This document shows, piece by piece, positions 24,965 through 32,473 of a stretch of 64,000 bases of DNA; the first letter of the stretch is position 1; each line of letters starts with the position of its first letter. This DNA comes from Compostimonas suwonensis. Lineage in GTDB: Bacteria > Actinomycetota > Actinomycetes > Actinomycetales > Microbacteriaceae. The stretch covers positions 310,001 through 374,000 of the forward strand of contig NZ_PGFB01000005.1 of NCBI RefSeq assembly GCF_002797855.1. Reading direction: 5' to 3'. The notes below the pieces were generated by a model, which saw only the letters and a list, made by a program, of their open reading frames with translations, ran no database searches and was not told the DNA's origin. A program made the translations under genes and the position numbers.

Positions 24965-27900
24965 GGGGCCGGGGTCGTTCCGCGGCGGCGCACGACGAGC
25001 GTCGCACCCACGACGGCCGCGCACACGAGCAGGACGCCGCCGGCGACCGCGAGGACGACCACCCAGCCCGGGACCTCCTCGGCGATCGGCTCGATCACGG
25101 CCTCCTGGGCGCCGGCCGCGACATCCGCGCGCCCACGAGAGCTCGGCGGCACCGGTGCAGCCGAGAGGGCGGGCGGGGGTGCGGGGGCCACGACGAGCGA
25201 GGCGGGCACGATCCCGCACCGACCGGACGATCCGAGGAGGGTCGGGTCGACGTCGCCGACGGCGATCGTGAGGGTCTCGCTGTCGCTCGTGACCGCCCCG
25301 CCCGGCAGGATCGCCGACTGGGTGAAGTGCAGACGGTAGACGCCCTGAGCGGTGAAGGCCCAGTTGCCGTGGGCGTGCACGCCGAGCGGGATGTCGTAGG
25401 CCCCGCCCTCGCGCAGGACGATCCGCGGGTCCCCGAACGCGCCGAGCTCGTAGATCGTCACGGTGCCCGGTCCCTCGACCGAGGTCAGCCGCCAGGTCAC
25501 AGGCGAGGCCAGGCGCCCCCCGCCGACCTCCTCCGTGTTCCAGCCGAGCCAGATGAGCTCGGGGGCGCGGGTCTGCGGAACCTGCCAGACCGTCTCGCCC
25601 GCGGCGCCCAGGAAGGCGAACGACCCTCCGGGCGAGACGACCGCGGACGCGGGTTTGAGCCACAGGACGGTCGAGGACGGCTCGCGCCACACCGGATCGC
25701 CGCCCCGGGTGCCGTCCTTCACGAGCGACTGCAGCCCGTCGTCGACGATGCGGGTCCCGACGTCGATGTGTCCCTCCGACAGGATCACGGATCCGCTCGC
25801 CTCGCAGCGCTCCTGCGTTGTGAGCACGGCCGTGTTCGGGGTGCCACCGCCCTCGCCGGGAGCATCGAGGCCCGGATTCCCGGCCGGCGCCCTGCCCAGG
25901 AAGCACCGGCCGGGGTCGATCGAGGGCACGTCGACCTCGCCGACGGCGATCGTGAGAACGAAATCGTCGCTCAGCGTCGAGCCGTCCGCCGCGAGCGCCG
26001 CACGGGTCATCGCGAGGCAGTAGACGCCCTGCTCGGAGAAGGTCCAGGTTCCGTGGGCGTGCACGTTCTTGTCGATGACGTACGCATCGGGTACCCCGTC
26101 CCTCGTGTCGAAGATCACGCTCGGCCGGCCGAAGCCCTCCGTCTGGTAGATCGCGAACTGTCCGACGGCGCTCGTCCGCCCGTCGTCGTCCGGCATCCCC
26201 TCGACGCGGTTGAGACTCCAGCTCACCCCTCCGCGCGTGGCGGCGGGGTCGAGCGACTCCGTCGACCATCCGGGCCAGAGCACGCCCTCGACCTGGGTCT
26301 GGTCGACCGCCCAGATGGGCCGTCCGGGAGCGCCGAGGAAGGAGAACGCCGGGTTGTCCGGAACGGTCGTGCGGGTCTCGGGGAAGAGCTGCAGGACCGT
26401 CGTGCCCGGGTCGCGCCACACCGGGTCCGCGCTCGCCGTCGTGTCCTTCACCCGCGTGACGAAACGCCCGTCCTCGATCACGGAGGCGATGTCGACGTGC
26501 CCGTCGTTGAGCACCGTGGCGCCCGAGCGGGTGGTGCTGCCGTTGGCCACGTTCCACTCGGGGGCGTCGGGGTCGGGCGAGGGATCCGGGTCGGGCTGCC
26601 CGCCGTCACCCGGCGCCGGTGTCGCCTGCTGACCGCGCGAGCAGCTCGTGACGGCGGAGCGGTCGAGGTGGTCCGGGCTCGAGACGTCCGTGGAGCCGAC
26701 GGCGAAGGTGAGGGTCTTCACGACGGTCGACACCGTCCCGTCCGCGAGCGTCGCCGTCCAGCTGAGCGGCACGCAGTACACGCCGGGCCGCTCGAAGTCC
26801 CACTGCAGACCGCTCAGGCTCGTGGCCGGGGCCAGGGTGAACGACCGCCGAGCCGGGTCGGCGGAGGAGAGCCCGCCCGGGGTCCTCACCTCGAAGGCGT
26901 TCGTGGCCTCCACCCGACCCGGACCGCGCACCTCTCCGAGTGCGACGGTGATGGCCGTCCCCGGCGCGAGGGCGGACGAGGGGAGCCGGTCGCTGTCGAA
27001 GCCGACACTGCTCACCCCGCCGGCCGTCAGCCGCCACGCCTCATAGCGCTGCTGGAAGACGGCCACGGACGCGATGACGTCCTCGGGGTCGCGGTAGACG
27101 GGAGCCTCTGCGACGGTCGCCGCGGTGCTCGTCACGGCGCGGAGGGCGCCGCCGTCCGCGAAGAGCTCGACGGTGGCGTCGTCGTCCGCCAGGAGGTGCG
27201 CCCCGGTGGCGGAGACGGTCGGCACGGGACGCGGGTCCGCGATCGACGGCTGCGCCTCCCCGCGACCGCAGGGGGTGACCGTGGCGGGGTCGACGGCGTC
27301 GCCCACGACGACGGTCAGCTGGGCGTCGCTGCGGGACCAGTGGCCGTCGGCGAGCTGGGCGGCGACGCCGAGGCTCAGGCAGTAGACGCCGGGTGCGGTG
27401 AACGCCCAGAGCGGATGACCGTGGCTGTTCGTATAACGCTCGAAGGAGGTGGGCGATCCCATACGGGTGTTGAACGACGAGGCGCTGCGCTGGGCGTTCG
27501 TCGCCGGCGACAGGAGCGCGACCGTCACACCGGGAGGGTTGGCGACGCCGTCGAGCGAGAAGCCGTCGAGGCTGAAGGTGAGCGGCGAGAGCAGCTGCTC
27601 GTTCCTCAGGGACTCTGTGCTGAACCCGGGCCACAGATAGTCGTCGGTCCGGCTCCCGGGCTTCTTCACGGGAGAGGTCGGGAAGTACCAGTACTTGGTG
27701 CCGACGGGGCCGATGGCCGTGCCGTCCGCCCCGGGCTGCGGCGGCTCGACCCGCCGCGACGGCGGGGTGCCCGAGAGCACCACGTCGTCGAACGGCGTGA
27801 GCGCGCTCGACATCCCCAGCGCGAGCTCGCCGGCGACCACGGCGGCACGCACATCGGTGTGACCCTCGTCGAGCACACTCCAGGGGGTTCCGGAGCCCGG

Positions 27901-29508
27901 ATCCGGGTCGGGGTCGGGGTCGGGTTGTGCCGGGTCGATCTGCTCGCAGGCCTCGAGTCCCGCGGGAACCGTGTCGCCGACGACGACGGTGTAGCTCGCG
28001 TGGCGGAGGATCTCGCCGTTCGCCTTCCCCGTGACGCTTCCCTGGAGGGTCACGCAGTAGACCCCTTCGCGGTCGAAGGACCAGCCCAGGTACTGGACGC
28101 CGTTGCGCACGACTCCGAGAGGCGATTGGGCGGGGCCCGTGTCGAGGGTCGCGCTGTTCCAGATCGCGTCGGAGCCGAAGATCCCGCGGAAGCTCCCGCC
28201 CTGCGGCCCCGAAGACGCGGCGAGGACGATCGAGGGGTTCGCGGCGAGGTCGCCGAGGTATGCGCTGTTGATGCCGCCCCACGCGACGCGCGCCGTCGGC
28301 GCGGCCTGGAACGAGGGCTGCGAGCTCAGCAGCAGCCGTCCGCCGGCGAGGTACGGCGGGATGTCGGCGGGGGCGGTGTACGCGCTCCTCGTCGACCACG
28401 TGCCCGCCTCCTCGTCGCGCTCCGCCGAGCTCAGCTGCAGGACGACGTCCGTCGCGGGAAACCACTGCGGTGCGGCCTGATCGCTCACGTCGTAGAGGCC
28501 GAGCTCGTAGTCGGCGATCACACCCCCGTCGCCGCTCACCTTCGGCGTCACGGCGAGGGCCCCGCTCGAGACGACGCGGAGCTGCGGCGGGGGTCCCATC
28601 CGCACCGCCACGGGCTCCGAGACGCTCTCGGCGAAGTCGGTCGACCAGCTCGGCACAAAACGCGCGTGCAGGGCGTGTCGCCCGTCGGGGAGGCCGGATG
28701 CCGAGAAGTCCGCGGTGCCGCTCACGACCGGCGAGTGACCCAGGAGCGTCTCGCCGTCGAAGAACTCGACGGCCCCGACAGCGGCGGCGGGCTCGACCGT
28801 CGCCACGAGGGGCACCTCTGCGCCCGACTCGGCGGAGGACGCGGAGCTCAGCTCGAGAGCGGTCGGCGTGGCCACCGGACCCACCGCGATCGTGTAGTCG
28901 ACCACCGGCGACGAGACCGGCGTCGACGCACCATCCGTGGTCACGACAGCGTCCGCGCGGAGCGAGAGGGTGAAGCGGCCGGGGGCGTTGAAGAGCCAGC
29001 TCGTCGCGAGCCGGGTCTCCTGTTCGAGGGCGAGCGCCGTCGGGCTGTCTCCCGAGGTGCCGAGCAGGACAGTGCTCTCTCCTCCCTCTCCGTTGCCCCG
29101 GAGGCCGAATCCGCCGCCGTCCGGGCCATGGACGGCCACGAGGGTGAGAACGAGGTCGCTGAGCTGAGCGCCCGCGGGCAAGCCGCCGGAGAGCCCGGTC
29201 GTGCTGAGGTGCGTCGTCGCTCCGGCAGCGACGTCGGGAACGGCCAGGAGCGTCGATCCCGGGTCCACCGGCTCGCCGGCGGAGGTCGCGGACCCCAGTG
29301 CGAGCGCGCCGTCGCGGTAGCCGACCGTCACGGCGTCGACCGCCTCGAGCGGCTGCACGGCTTGGGCGCGAGGTGCTGGAGCGGGGCCGGCGCCGAGATC
29401 CGCAGCCGAGGCCGCTGTCGGGACGGCGACGGAGAGTCCGCCGGCGAGGGCCAGGGCGAGAACCGCCGCCGCGAATCGGGAGGGGTGGCGGGAAGAGGAC
29501 AAGGTCAT
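24961..29508 (-). CDS. Giant anchored-repeat surface protein (1515 residues)
   Basis: Cell-surface protein, first gene of the metal operon. Signal peptide 1-35 (PTAASA-A); six anchored-repeat-like modules at roughly 57-211, 311-512, 544-738, 764-942, 997-1193 and 1239-1421; one Ig-like domain at 213-303; acidic-proline linkers (525-540, 971-983); one transmembrane helix (about 1481-1507) and a short RRRG tail. Modules 3, 5 and 6 keep both motifs: GHTD/GHVD/GHID (His550, His1004, His1247) and HxH before an aromatic (696/698, 1150/1152, 1378/1380). Modules 1, 2 and 4 have lost them. Several modules pair 'GVYC' with a later Cys, suggesting disulfides. ATG 29508; a Zur-like box lies about 70 bases upstream. 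Presumed to collect metal outside the cell; not shown. Confidence 0.85.
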   Translation of the reverse strand: MTLSSSRHPSRFAAAVLALALAGGLSVAVPTAASAADLGAGPAPAPRAQAVQPLEAVDAVTVGYRDGALALGSATSAGEPVDPGSTLLAVPDVAAGATTHLSTTGLSGGLPAGAQLSDLVLTLVAVHGPDGGGFGLRGNGEGGESTVLLGTSGDSPTALALEQETRLATSWLFNAPGRFTLSLRADAVVTTDGASTPVSSPVVDYTIAVGPVATPTALELSSASSAESGAEVPLVATVEPAAAVGAVEFFDGETLLGHSPVVSGTADFSASGLPDGRHALHARFVPSWSTDFAESVSEPVAVRMGPPPQLRVVSSGALAVTPKVSGDGGVIADYELGLYDVSDQAAPQWFPATDVVLQLSSAERDEEAGTWSTRSAYTAPADIPPYLAGGRLLLSSQPSFQAAPTARVAWGGINSAYLGDLAANPSIVLAASSGPQGGSFRGIFGSDAIWNSATLDTGPAQSPLGVVRNGVQYLGWSFDREGVYCVTLQGSVTGKANGEILRHASYTVVVGDTVPAGLEACEQIDPAQPDPDPDPDPGSGTPWSVLDEGHTDVRAAVVAGELALGMSSALTPFDDVVLSGTPPSRRVEPPQPGADGTAIGPVGTKYWYFPTSPVKKPGSRTDDYLWPGFSTESLRNEQLLSPLTFSLDGFSLDGVANPPGVTVALLSPATNAQRSASSFNTRMGSPTSFERYTNSHGHPLWAFTAPGVYCLSLGVAAQLADGHWSRSDAQLTVVVGDAVDPATVTPCGRGEAQPSIADPRPVPTVSATGAHLLADDDATVELFADGGALRAVTSTAATVAEAPVYRDPEDVIASVAVFQQRYEAWRLTAGGVSSVGFDSDRLPSSALAPGTAITVALGEVRGPGRVEATNAFEVRTPGGLSSADPARRSFTLAPATSLSGLQWDFERPGVYCVPLSWTATLADGTVSTVVKTLTFAVGSTDVSSPDHLDRSAVTSCSRGQQATPAPGDGGQPDPDPSPDPDAPEWNVANGSTTRSGATVLNDGHVDIASVIEDGRFVTRVKDTTASADPVWRDPGTTVLQLFPETRTTVPDNPAFSFLGAPGRPIWAVDQTQVEGVLWPGWSTESLDPAATRGGVSWSLNRVEGMPDDDGRTSAVGQFAIYQTEGFGRPSVIFDTRDGVPDAYVIDKNVHAHGTWTFSEQGVYCLAMTRAALAADGSTLSDDFVLTIAVGEVDVPSIDPGRCFLGRAPAGNPGLDAPGEGGGTPNTAVLTTQERCEASGSVILSEGHIDVGTRIVDDGLQSLVKDGTRGGDPVWREPSSTVLWLKPASAVVSPGGSFAFLGAAGETVWQVPQTRAPELIWLGWNTEEVGGGRLASPVTWRLTSVEGPGTVTIYELGAFGDPRIVLREGGAYDIPLGVHAHGNWAFTAQGVYRLHFTQSAILPGGAVTSDSETLTIAVGDVDPTLLGSSGRCGIVPASLVVAPAPPPALSAAPVPPSSRGRADVAAGAQEAVIEPIAEEVPGWVVVLAVAGGVLLVCAAVVGATLVVRRRGTTPAP

Positions 29509-29574
29509 GCACGGCTTTCTTACGGGGCTGGTCGCGGGACTGGTCGCGCTGGTTTCATCGATACTAATGGTTAA

Positions 29575-29589
29575 TAGTAATCATTATCA
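29575..29589. promoter_or_regulatory. Zur-like box, surface protein and transporter operon
   Basis: Minus strand TGATAATGATTACTA, close to the TGAnAATnATTnTCA pattern of Fur-family zinc regulators. It lies in an AT-rich island (29560-29600) that must hold the promoter of the seven-gene operon running from 29508 to 19971. Confidence 0.7.
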
Positions 29590-29616
29590 TTAATTGGTTC
29601 TCAGGGGCACACGGCA

Positions 29617-29649
29617 CGGCTCGCCCGCCGGATATCGACGGGCGAGCCG
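29617..29649 (-). terminator. Hairpin after the secreted single-module gene
   Basis: CGGCTCGCCCG, eleven-base loop, CGGGCGAGCCG: a perfect 11-bp stem twenty bases past the stop at 29670, with no clear T-run. It separates this gene from the next operon on the same strand. Confidence 0.6.
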
Positions 29650-29669
29650 CTACGCGACGACGGCCGGCG

Positions 29670-30368
29670 TCAGCCGACGAGGAAGGTGTACTCCTGCGCT
29701 CCCGCCGAGTACCCGCCGGGGGCGCTGACCGTGAAGGTCAGCACGTAGGTGCCGGGCTGCGAGAAGGTCCACGTCGCGTGCTCGTGGAAGCCCTCGCCGT
29801 CCTCCCCGGTGATGTCGAAGGCATGGCTCTGACCTTCGGCGGTGAAGAAGACCGTTCCGCCCTGGCGGATGTCGACCGTTCCGGTGCCGGTCGATCCGGC
29901 GCCCGCCGTGTAGTCGACATCCGTGAGGTTGTAGCTCAGATCCTCGTGGAGTGCGAACGGGCCGCCCTCAGAGGCGAGGATGTCTTCGCCGGCGGCGAAT
30001 CCCGCATACGGAACACCCCACAGTGCGGCGACGGTCTCGTCGTCGGGGAGGATGTACCCCGACGGCCCGCTTCCCCCGCCGGCATGGAACGGAACGACCA
30101 GTGCGGCATCGGCAGGATCGATCAGACCGTCCGGCGCCTGGGCGGATCCCTCGTTGTTGAGGTCGAGCACGATCTCGTCGCTGTCGGCGTCGTAGCTCGT
30201 GTGCACGACGTCGATGTGCCCCGAGGTGATGTCGTACGTCGCGGCATAAGCCGCGGTCGCCCCGAGACCGAGACTCAACGCGGACACCGCGGCGACGATT
30301 CCGACCGCGAGCCCACGACGCGAGCTCCCCCGCTTCGCGTGAGCCTGTTCGGCAATTGCAACAGTCAT
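29670..30368 (-). CDS. Secreted single-module anchored-repeat protein
   Basis: A 232-residue exported protein: Sec signal (twin Arg at 17-18, hydrophobic core, AYA-A cleavage near 42) followed by a single anchored-repeat-like module and nothing else. It keeps the two hallmark motifs, SGHIDV (His51, Asp53) and FHEHATWTF (His195, His197). There is no transmembrane anchor or sortase motif, so it should be released, perhaps as a soluble metal scavenger. Starts at 30368 (chosen: GGGGAG site close upstream), 30380 and 30410 are all in frame. A Zur-like box at 30432-30446 covers its promoter. Confidence 0.82.
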   Translation of the reverse strand: MTVAIAEQAHAKRGSSRRGLAVGIVAAVSALSLGLGATAAYAATYDITSGHIDVVHTSYDADSDEIVLDLNNEGSAQAPDGLIDPADAALVVPFHAGGGSGPSGYILPDDETVAALWGVPYAGFAAGEDILASEGGPFALHEDLSYNLTDVDYTAGAGSTGTGTVDIRQGGTVFFTAEGQSHAFDITGEDGEGFHEHATWTFSQPGTYVLTFTVSAPGGYSAGAQEYTFLVG

Positions 30369-30431
30369 GTTGCTCCCCATTTCCTTGTTTCCTCGTGTGG
30401 ATTTCTCCATCGCGAATCGAGATCCCCTTAT

Positions 30432-30446
30432 TGAGAATCATTATCG
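30432..30446. promoter_or_regulatory. Zur-like box, secreted module gene
   Basis: Minus strand CGATAATGATTCTCA, 14 of 15 positions to TGAnAATGATTnTCA and 13 of 15 to the box before the permease operon. A TATTAT -10-like hexamer lies just upstream on the same strand, so the site overlaps the expected transcription start. Confidence 0.75.
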
Positions 30447-30526
30447 TTAACATAATAGGCTCATACCGTTCGCACAAGTCGCAAGCACGACATGGATCCC
30501 AAGCCGGTCGCGCCTACAATCGGGGG

Positions 30527-31261
30527 ATGCCGGCACCCGTCATCCTCGTGCACGGCCTGCGCACCTCGGCGACGATGTGGCGTTCCCAGCTCGCGGCGCT
30601 CGACGCCCGCGGCATCCCGGCGACCGCCGTCGACCTGCCGGGGCACGGCTCCCGTCTCGGCGAGCGCTTCACCCTCGAGTCGGCCCTCGCCACGATCGGC
30701 GACGCCGTGTCGTCCGCACAGACCTTCTCGGGGCTCCGCCCCTATCTCGTGGGCTTCTCGCTCGGCGGCTACCTCGCGATCGAGTGGGCGGCGGCGAACC
30801 CCGGCCGCGTGAGCGGGCTGCTGATCGCGGGCAGCGGCACCCGGCCCCATCCCGTCGTGCTGGGCGGCTGGCGGGTGCTCGCGCGCGGCATCCACCTCTT
30901 CCCCGATCGCGGCCGCGCCCTCAACGACTTCACGGTGCGGCTCTTCGTGCCGGAGCCCGGCGCGAGCGATGTGCTCGACGGCGGCGTGGCCCTCGAGGTC
31001 ATGGATGACGTGCTCCGCGCTCTGCCCACGCTCGCCCCCGTTGAGCGGCTGAGCGGGATCGAGGCGCCCGTGCTCTTCGTCAACGGGCGGTTCGACCACA
31101 TCCGGTTGCAGGCCCGGCGTTTTCTCGCCGCGACCCCTCGGGGCCGGCTCGTGACCGTCGCCGGGGCCTCGCACATGGTCTCGGTCGTGCGTCCCGAGGA
31201 GTTCACCCGCCTGCTGCTCGACGGCTACGAGCAGGCGACGGGCGGCACGAGCCTGCAGTAG
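30527..31261 (+). CDS. Alpha/beta hydrolase
   Basis: A 244-residue cytoplasmic hydrolase of unknown substrate. The catalytic triad is visible: nucleophile Ser in VGFSLGGY (about residue 81), Asp in 'LFVNGRFDHIR', His in 'AGASHMVS'; the oxyanion region is 'ILVHGLRTSATMW'. ATG at 30527 follows a consensus-like TACAAT -10 (30515-30520) by six bases, so it is probably leaderless; upstream in-frame starts would lie in the neighbouring promoter. It is convergent with the TetR gene, and nothing nearby indicates its pathway. Confidence 0.88.
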   Translation: MPAPVILVHGLRTSATMWRSQLAALDARGIPATAVDLPGHGSRLGERFTLESALATIGDAVSSAQTFSGLRPYLVGFSLGGYLAIEWAAANPGRVSGLLIAGSGTRPHPVVLGGWRVLARGIHLFPDRGRALNDFTVRLFVPEPGASDVLDGGVALEVMDDVLRALPTLAPVERLSGIEAPVLFVNGRFDHIRLQARRFLAATPRGRLVTVAGASHMVSVVRPEEFTRLLLDGYEQATGGTSLQ

Positions 31262-31301
31262 GCGCGCGACCGGAGCACGGTGCGGCCCAGCTACCGCGGG
31301 C

Positions 31302-31874
31302 TCAGCTCCACGCGTCGTGCTGCTGCGCGCGGGCGGCGAGCAGCAGCTGGGCGTGAACCTGTTCGAACGGCTCGAGGCTCTGCTCCGCCCGGCTGAGCAC
31401 AACGGCTCCCTCCGAGGCCGCGACGAGCATCGCCGCGAAACCGGGCGCGGCCGCCGCGGGGATGCCGCCCGTCTCCAGAACCCGGGCGAGCCGCTCGCGC
31501 CAGGCCCGGAACGTGGCGCCCGCCTGCTCGATGAGCGCATCGGAGTCGGAGCTGACGGCGACCGCCAGCACGGAGCATCCTGCCGTGAAGTCCGAGCGCA
31601 GCAGCACGGCGCGCCACATCGCCATAAAGCCGTTGACGATCCCCTCGGCGCCTGAGCCCTCGAGGGAGTCGACGAGGCCCACGGCGCGGTCGCCGGCGAG
31701 TTCGATCGCGGCGGCGATCAGCTGGTTCTTGCCCTCGGGGAAGTGGTGGTACACGGAGCCCCGGGGAGCCTTCGACGCCGCGAGCACGGCGGAGAAGGAT
31801 GTCGCCTGAAACCCGCGCTCGGCCAGGAGGACTATGGCGCTGTCGACCATCCGATCTCTGACGGTGCCTGCCAC
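31302..31874 (-). CDS. TetR family regulator, probably controlling a tautomerase gene
   Basis: A 190-residue repressor. The N-terminal HTH reads 'MVDSAIVLLAERGFQATSFSAVLAASKAPRGSVYHHFPEGK'; the C-terminal ligand domain resembles the YcdC/LfrA-type group. I chose GTG 31874 because it has GAGGAGG at the right distance; an ATG at 31916 would start inside the operator. It is divergent from the tautomerase-like gene at 31979, with tandem palindromes between them, which indicates local regulation. Confidence 0.9.
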   Translation of the reverse strand: MAGTVRDRMVDSAIVLLAERGFQATSFSAVLAASKAPRGSVYHHFPEGKNQLIAAAIELAGDRAVGLVDSLEGSGAEGIVNGFMAMWRAVLLRSDFTAGCSVLAVAVSSDSDALIEQAGATFRAWRERLARVLETGGIPAAAAPGFAAMLVAASEGAVVLSRAEQSLEPFEQVHAQLLLAARAQQHDAWS

Positions 31875-31914
31875 GATGCCTCCTCGTTCCCCGGGATCCT
31901 CGACATAATTATGC

Positions 31915-31941
31915 ATGACGTCATACTATGTATGTCGTCAT
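31915..31941. promoter_or_regulatory. Tandem palindromes between tetR and tautomerase gene
   Basis: ATGACGTCAT (31915-31924, perfect palindrome), seven bases, ATGTCGTCAT (31932-31941, one mismatch). Centre-to-centre spacing is 17 bases. Location in a divergent promoter region beside a TetR gene makes this the likely operator. Confidence 0.65.
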
Positions 31942-31978
31942 ACTTAGTTGCCGTGCAATTGCCCGAGGAGAACCGCTT

Positions 31979-32410
31979 ATGCCCATGATCGATGTCTACG
32001 CCACCGCCGGAACCGTCGCCGACCCCCACGCACTCGCCGCCCGGCTCGCGACGACCCTCATGCAGATCGAGCAGGTTCCCGACATCCCGATGTTCCGTCG
32101 GAACACCGCGGCTTTTGTGCACGAGCTGCCCGCCGGCTCACTGTCGAACGTCGACGGCGACTCCGGCTATGTGCGCGTGCAGGTGCTCACGAACGCGGGC
32201 GCGCTCGACCGCGACAAGCAGCTGGCGGTCGTGCGCCGCTTCACCGACATCGTCGCGGATGCCGCGGGCGACGCCTCGCTCGCCGACCGCACGTGGGTTC
32301 TGCTCACCGAGGCCGTCGAGGGCGGCTGGGGTCTCGGCGGGCACGCTCACACGAACGAGGAGCTCGTGCTCGCCGCCCGTCGCCAGATCGCCGAGCTCTC
32401 GGGGCAGTAG
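31979..32410 (+). CDS. Tautomerase-superfamily protein
   Basis: A 143-residue protein starting M-PMIDVYA, so removal of Met would expose the Pro1 general base typical of 4-oxalocrotonate tautomerase and MIF-like enzymes. It is about twice the usual 4-OT monomer, like fused or MSAD-type members, and ends 'GGHAHTNEELVLAARRQIAELSG'. ATG 31979 has GAGGAG nine bases upstream. It is divergent from the TetR gene, whose operator sits in the shared intergenic region. Substrate unknown. Confidence 0.82.
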   Translation: MPMIDVYATAGTVADPHALAARLATTLMQIEQVPDIPMFRRNTAAFVHELPAGSLSNVDGDSGYVRVQVLTNAGALDRDKQLAVVRRFTDIVADAAGDASLADRTWVLLTEAVEGGWGLGGHAHTNEELVLAARRQIAELSGQ

Positions 32411-32473
32411 GCGCATATCCACAGGCGATTTCATTTGATCCCTGATCAACAAGCGAAGTCGGGACTTGAGGAA

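Noticed and set aside
24965-26557. N-terminal extension of the metal-binding lipoprotein frame
   Set aside because: The extension is an out-of-phase shadow of the giant protein gene; the GTG at 24964 gives a lipoprotein signal and a GTGA overlap.
24862-29574. 1570-codon plus-strand frame opposite the giant surface protein
   Set aside because: Arg/Gly/Glu-rich shadow; the minus strand has a signal peptide, repeated domains and a membrane anchor, and its neighbours on that strand overlap it by four bases.
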